Assembly (NCBI GenBank): GCA_045536305.1 | Contig: JAZSNH010000071.1 | Span: forward strand, 1-9,190 | Reading direction: 5' to 3' | Source: JAISGQ01 sp045536305 | Lineage (GTDB): Bacteria; Bacillota; Clostridia; Oscillospirales; Acutalibacteraceae | Length of the DNA: 9,190 nucleotides | In this document: positions 6,956 to 9,190 of the stretch, in pieces | Layout of the letters: each line of letters begins with the position of its first letter | How positions within the stretch are numbered: the stretch's first letter is position 1 | Notes under the pieces: generated by a model | Seen by the model: the letters and a program-made list of their open reading frames with translations, nothing else | What the model was told of the DNA's origin: nothing | The model's database searches: none | Program-made: the position numbers and the translations under genes

Positions 6956-7032
6956 GGACGCATAGCTCAGCTGGTTAGAGCGCCTGCTTCACACGCAGGA
7001 GGTCGGCGGTTCGAGTCCGTCTGCGTCCACCA
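6956..7032 (+). tRNA. tRNA-Val (anticodon CAC)
   Basis: A full cloverleaf of 77 nt including an encoded CCA. The acceptor stem is GGACGCA/TGCGTCC with discriminator A. The D arm is GCTC/GAGC. The anticodon stem is CCTGC/GCAGG with loop TTCACAC, giving anticodon CAC (6990-6992), which reads GUG valine codons. The variable loop is AGGTC and the T arm is GGCGG-TTCGAGT-CCGTC (one G-T pair). Phage genes begin shortly after its 3' end, so it is a likely phage attachment target. Confidence 0.97.
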
Positions 7033-7039
7033 AAGAAAA

Positions 7040-7091
7040 ACCGCACCATTAAGCTGCTTTTGTGCTATGTGGTGCGGTCTTTCTTTTTCTT
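7040..7091 (+). terminator. Terminator of the tRNA-Val transcript
   Basis: ACCGCACCA (7040-7048) pairs with TGGTGCGGT (7070-7078) across a 21-nt loop and is followed by CTTTCTTTTTCTT (7079-7091). It lies 7 nt after the tRNA CCA end. If the phage integrated at the tRNA 3' end, this terminator is probably phage-borne. Confidence 0.85.
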
Positions 7092-7165
7092 GTTATAGTG
7101 TAATATAGGACAAAATATGTTGTTTTTGGTAATGTTAGGGGGACAGATAAGGGGACAATATTGCA
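7092..7165. other. Candidate prophage attachment-arm region with GGGGACA direct repeats
   Basis: This gene-free stretch lies between the tRNA terminator and the lysis-operon terminator. It holds GGGGACA twice in direct orientation (7139-7145 and 7151-7157, 12-base period) and a shorter AGGACA at 7107-7112. Short direct repeats beside a tRNA-linked attachment core are the usual form of tyrosine-integrase arm sites. No second core copy is in the window, so the exact att core within or after the tRNA 3' end cannot be placed. Confidence 0.4.
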
Positions 7166-7207
7166 AAACAAAAAACCGCCTACTCCGTGATAAAGGGAAT
7201 AGGCGGT
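7165..7207 (-). terminator. Terminator of the phage lysis operon
   Basis: ACCGCCTA (7175-7182) and TAGGCGGT (7200-7207) form an 8-bp stem. On the minus strand the stem is followed by a run of T interrupted by one G (complement of 7165-7174). It stands 8 nt past the holin stop codon and closes the leftward phage operon before it reaches the tRNA gene. Confidence 0.85.
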
Positions 7208-7215
7208 GTTACTCT

Positions 7216-7467
7216 TTATTCTAATTTGTCGTTATCGTCAATAACTATACCATCAACGGTGTTAGGTGCGTCAGTGTGTTTTGCGTCAGCCCAGCCCTCA
7301 GCAAGAATGTATGACAGAACGGCACCACCCTGCATAATACATCCGGTAACAGTTTCTGCTCCGGACTTATCGCCTCCGAATGCGACGATCAGACCTGAAA
7401 CGAAAAGTGCAACGGCCATCCAGAGCTTACGGCTTGTCAGTTTTCGGATGATATTTTCCTTGCTCAT
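7216..7467 (-). CDS. Phage holin, two-helix small membrane protein
   Basis: This 83-aa protein has a basic N-terminus (residues 1-14), a first hydrophobic helix (LWMAVALFVSGLIVAFG, about 15-31), a short polar turn and a second hydrophobic segment (about 41-56, CIMQGGAVLSYILAEG), then a charged acidic tail. The size, two-helix topology and place in a lysis cassette with an endolysin identify it as a holin, which opens the membrane so the signal-less endolysin reaches the wall. GGAGG 6 nt ahead of the ATG overlaps the stop codon of the preceding gene (TAGGAGG), implying translational coupling. It is the last gene of the phage operon before the terminator. The exact holin family is not assigned. 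Confidence 0.8.
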   Translation of the reverse strand: MSKENIIRKLTSRKLWMAVALFVSGLIVAFGGDKSGAETVTGCIMQGGAVLSYILAEGWADAKHTDAPNTVDGIVIDDNDKLE

Positions 7468-7477
7468 GTAAATCCTC

Positions 7478-7822
7478 CTATCGGTTAATGAGATGATTTT
7501 GCAGGGCTTCTTTTGCGTCCTGCATTTGCTTTATGTTGTTACCATCGATGCCGTGATCCAATAGGGCGAGAAGAGCGTGCTGAGTTGCTCGATTGCCTTC
7601 TTCAATGCTATTGATCCTTTTATGGTCATTATTTAATTTTTCTTCAACTGTCTGTTTCCATTTTTCCAGATCAGTCAGTCGTTCATCCTGACGCTGATTC
7701 GGAGCTCTGGCTACTTTGACTGCACTGATAATTTTCTCTGCGGCATTTAACAGAAGTACGATAGCAGAGGCAATAGCAAGAATCGCTGTCCATGCTGCTC
7801 CTGGATTTATATTATCCATCAC
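7478..7822 (-). CDS. Phage membrane and coiled-coil protein of the lysis cassette
   Basis: This protein is about 113-114 aa. A hydrophobic helix near the N-terminus (about residues 10-26, WTAILAIASAIVLLLNA) is followed by a long charged, heptad-like stretch (about 42-76, with DERLTDLEKWKQTVEEKLNN) that should form a coiled coil. I do not recognise a named family. The architecture resembles XhlA/hemolysin-like accessory proteins that sit with holins, or a spanin-like helper, and it may modulate or scaffold the holin. The start is GTG (7822, 7 nt from AAGGAGG) or the adjoining ATG (7819, 10 nt). Either overlaps the endolysin stop codon (GTGATG context), so the two genes are translationally coupled. 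The holin start follows 10 nt after its stop. Confidence 0.75.
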   Translation of the reverse strand: MMDNINPGAAWTAILAIASAIVLLLNAAEKIISAVKVARAPNQRQDERLTDLEKWKQTVEEKLNNDHKRINSIEEGNRATQHALLALLDHGIDGNNIKQMQDAKEALQNHLINR

Positions 7823-8502
7823 TTCACAGCCTCCTTCAGAGCTGCTCGAGTCGCAGGTCCTACACGGCCGTCAACCTCAAGCTTCTTATCCTCCTGAAAT
7901 TTTCGGACGGCTTTATCTGTTGCAGGTCCGAAGCTGCCATCGATACCGTCGCTGCCAACGCTATAACCAGCCTCAATAAGATGCCACTGAACCCATTTCA
8001 CGGCCGTGCCCTTACAGCCTTTATACCGTGTATTTGTCGGCTCGGTGTAAGGGCATTTCCTTTCGACCGCAATCATTTCCTCAAACGGAAAGTTTTTTCC
8101 GGGACAGGCAGTCGCACAGACATCCTTGTGCCTGCAGAATGTAATGGACGGGTATTTACACCTTATGTAGGCAACAACCGCTTTTCCGGCAGCGAACTGT
8201 GCTTCGGTCATGGTTTCTTTTGTGAAATCGCCCTCGAAGCAGATGCCGATACTGTCGGAATTTGCCCCCGATGCATGAGCTCCGACAGTATCAAGAGGAC
8301 GTCCTTTGTAGACGGTACCGTCCTTACGGATAAAGAGATGATATCCGATTCCTTTCCATTTGTTCTTAAGATGCCAGGAGTGTACATCTTTAACCGAACA
8401 TTTTTGTGCTGCCGCATGATGTAAAATGCCGCGCTTTGTTTTCTTTCTTTTGGACAGCGAGTTTGTAAATTTCAATCCTGCGTCCTTAATTATAATGCTC
8501 AT
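7819..8502 (-). CDS. Phage endolysin: N-acetylmuramoyl-L-alanine amidase with PG-binding domain
   Basis: The 227-aa enzyme cleaves the amide bond between MurNAc and L-Ala of peptidoglycan at the end of the lytic cycle. An Amidase_2 domain (about 20-140) shows GILHHAAA (zinc ligand likely H28), HSWHLKNKWKGIGYHLFI (41-58), VGAHA (H76) and CRHKDVCATACPG (zinc ligands likely H125 and C133). A PG_binding_1 repeat fills about 162-224, with GTAVKWVQ, DGIDGSFGPAT and VDGRVGPATRAAL. There is no signal peptide, so export depends on the holin two genes downstream. GGAGG 7 nt before the ATG at 8502 fixes the start; the in-frame TTG at 8529 lies upstream of that site and is rejected. A similar fold serves host wall recycling, but the lysis-cassette context argues for phage. 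Confidence 0.93.
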   Translation of the reverse strand: MSIIIKDAGLKFTNSLSKRKKTKRGILHHAAAQKCSVKDVHSWHLKNKWKGIGYHLFIRKDGTVYKGRPLDTVGAHASGANSDSIGICFEGDFTKETMTEAQFAAGKAVVAYIRCKYPSITFCRHKDVCATACPGKNFPFEEMIAVERKCPYTEPTNTRYKGCKGTAVKWVQWHLIEAGYSVGSDGIDGSFGPATDKAVRKFQEDKKLEVDGRVGPATRAALKEAVK

Positions 8503-8530
8503 TTTTATACCTCCAATCAATTGTGGCAAA

Positions 8531-9190
8531 TTATTTAATCTTACTTAATGACTCTTGTAAAAGGTTATACGCCTTCGTAGACGTGAAGATATTTACTTGC
8601 GGTTTTTGCAAGTACAAAGCATTATATCGGATGTTCGGAGCCGTACCGCCCAATGAATGTACGATAATTGTTCCTTCGACAGAACGAATTCGGATCACAT
8701 CCGTTCCGTTAATAAGATCTCCAATTTCAGCAATGTACCCGTGTCGACCGTTTAGGGACATTTCATTTTCTATTACTGGTTGAAACGTAACGCCGCCGTA
8801 CTGTTCGCCGTACTTGTTTAACTCCTTGATGTCTTTGATGAAATACATGATATGTCCGATGTCTTTGTATCGTCGTGGTGGATCTTCCACGTATCCACAG
8901 TACACGATGTCTCCCGTTTCCATCATTTCGAAAACAGATTCGTCCCAAGTCGCAACGCCGTCGCTAATAGTGCACAGAGTGAACAAGGACATACCAAGTT
9001 TAGCAGTTGAATATGCCGTTTTATCGACGCTTTGCGAGTATAGGTTTTTAAAATCGAAAGTATATGGTTTCTCATGATACGCCCCACTCTCAATTGCGTA
9101 GGGCAAAAGTTCTGGCAAAAATGATTCATATGCATCAGGGGTTTCAACGGGATCAATCGGATTTAAAAATCCGTAATAATATGCCGATTC
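8531..9190 (-). CDS. Phage-region protein, C-terminal part (possibly NlpC/P60-like)
   Basis: The reading frame stays open through the right edge, so this is the last 219 residues of a longer protein; the TTG at 9118 is only an internal codon. No family is recognised with certainty. The stretch METGDIVYCGYV followed by DIGHIMYFI (window residues about 90-118) resembles the GD-hydrophobic and GH-hydrophobic strands of NlpC/P60 or CHAP peptidases, with H113 as candidate catalytic histidine, and IIVHSLGG (175-182) fits a later strand. The catalytic cysteine would lie upstream of the window, so this is a tentative reading. Just upstream of the endolysin, late-operon proteins are usually tail, baseplate or tail-associated lysins, which would suit a wall-hydrolysing tail module. 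No membrane segment is seen. The endolysin start codon follows 28 nt downstream. Confidence 0.7.
   Translation of the reverse strand, partial: ESAYYYGFLNPIDPVETPDAYESFLPELLPYAIESGAYHEKPYTFDFKNLYSQSVDKTAYSTAKLGMSLFTLCTISDGVATWDESVFEMMETGDIVYCGYVEDPPRRYKDIGHIMYFIKDIKELNKYGEQYGGVTFQPVIENEMSLNGRHGYIAEIGDLINGTDVIRIRSVEGTIIVHSLGGTAPNIRYNALYLQKPQVNIFTSTKAYNLLQESLSKIK

Noticed and set aside
7792..8424. 210-codon open frame on the plus strand
   Set aside because: It is antisense to the endolysin, which has clear Amidase_2 and PG-binding motifs.
8503..8529. Endolysin start at TTG 8529
   Set aside because: A perfect GGAGG lies between this TTG and the ATG at 8502 with 7-nt spacing, so the ATG is the real start.

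Overview
The window looks like a chromosomal segment of a low-to-mid GC gut Clostridia/Oscillospiraceae-type Firmicute (Ruminococcus-like). This is inferred from strong AGGAGG ribosome sites, sigma-A promoters, a large CotH/lamin-tail surface protein, and amino-sugar and phage lysis genes of a Firmicutes kind. No taxonomic marker is present, so the assignment is tentative.

Layout: (1) Positions 1-156 hold a dense run of five hairpins with no gene, the last serving as a bidirectional-looking end structure. (2) Positions 139-3015, minus strand, encode one large exported protein: signal/anchor segment, three lamin-tail-like repeats, a chitobiase-like domain and a CotH kinase domain. (3) Positions 3016-3322 form a divergent regulatory region with two good sigma-A promoters facing apart, two inverted repeats between or over them, and a T-tailed hairpin in the leader of the rightward operon. 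(4) Positions 3323-6848, plus strand, are a three-gene amino-sugar operon: a NahK-like anomeric kinase, a divergent ROK-family sugar kinase and nagA, closed by a clean intrinsic terminator at 6866-6891. (5) A tRNA-Val(CAC) gene at 6956-7032 has its own promoter and terminator. (6) From about 7100 to the right edge, minus strand, lies the lysis end of a prophage: a truncated upstream phage gene, an Amidase_2/PG-binding endolysin, a membrane plus coiled-coil protein, a two-helix holin and an operon terminator.

How it fits together: the operon would phosphorylate N-acetylhexosamines (C1 by the NahK-like kinase, probably C6 by the ROK protein) and deacetylate GlcNAc-6-P with NagA, which suggests use of mucin, chitin or peptidoglycan sugars. 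nagB is not here, so deamination must be encoded elsewhere. The prophage late operon runs toward the tRNA, as expected when a temperate phage has integrated at the tRNA 3' end. GGGGACA direct repeats lie between the tRNA and the phage genes and are candidate integrase arm sites. The integrase itself would lie beyond the right edge.

The parts I find least explained are the left-edge hairpin cluster, the structured leader of the amino-sugar operon, the N-terminal extension of the ROK protein, and the combination of a C1 kinase with a C6-phosphate deacetylase.
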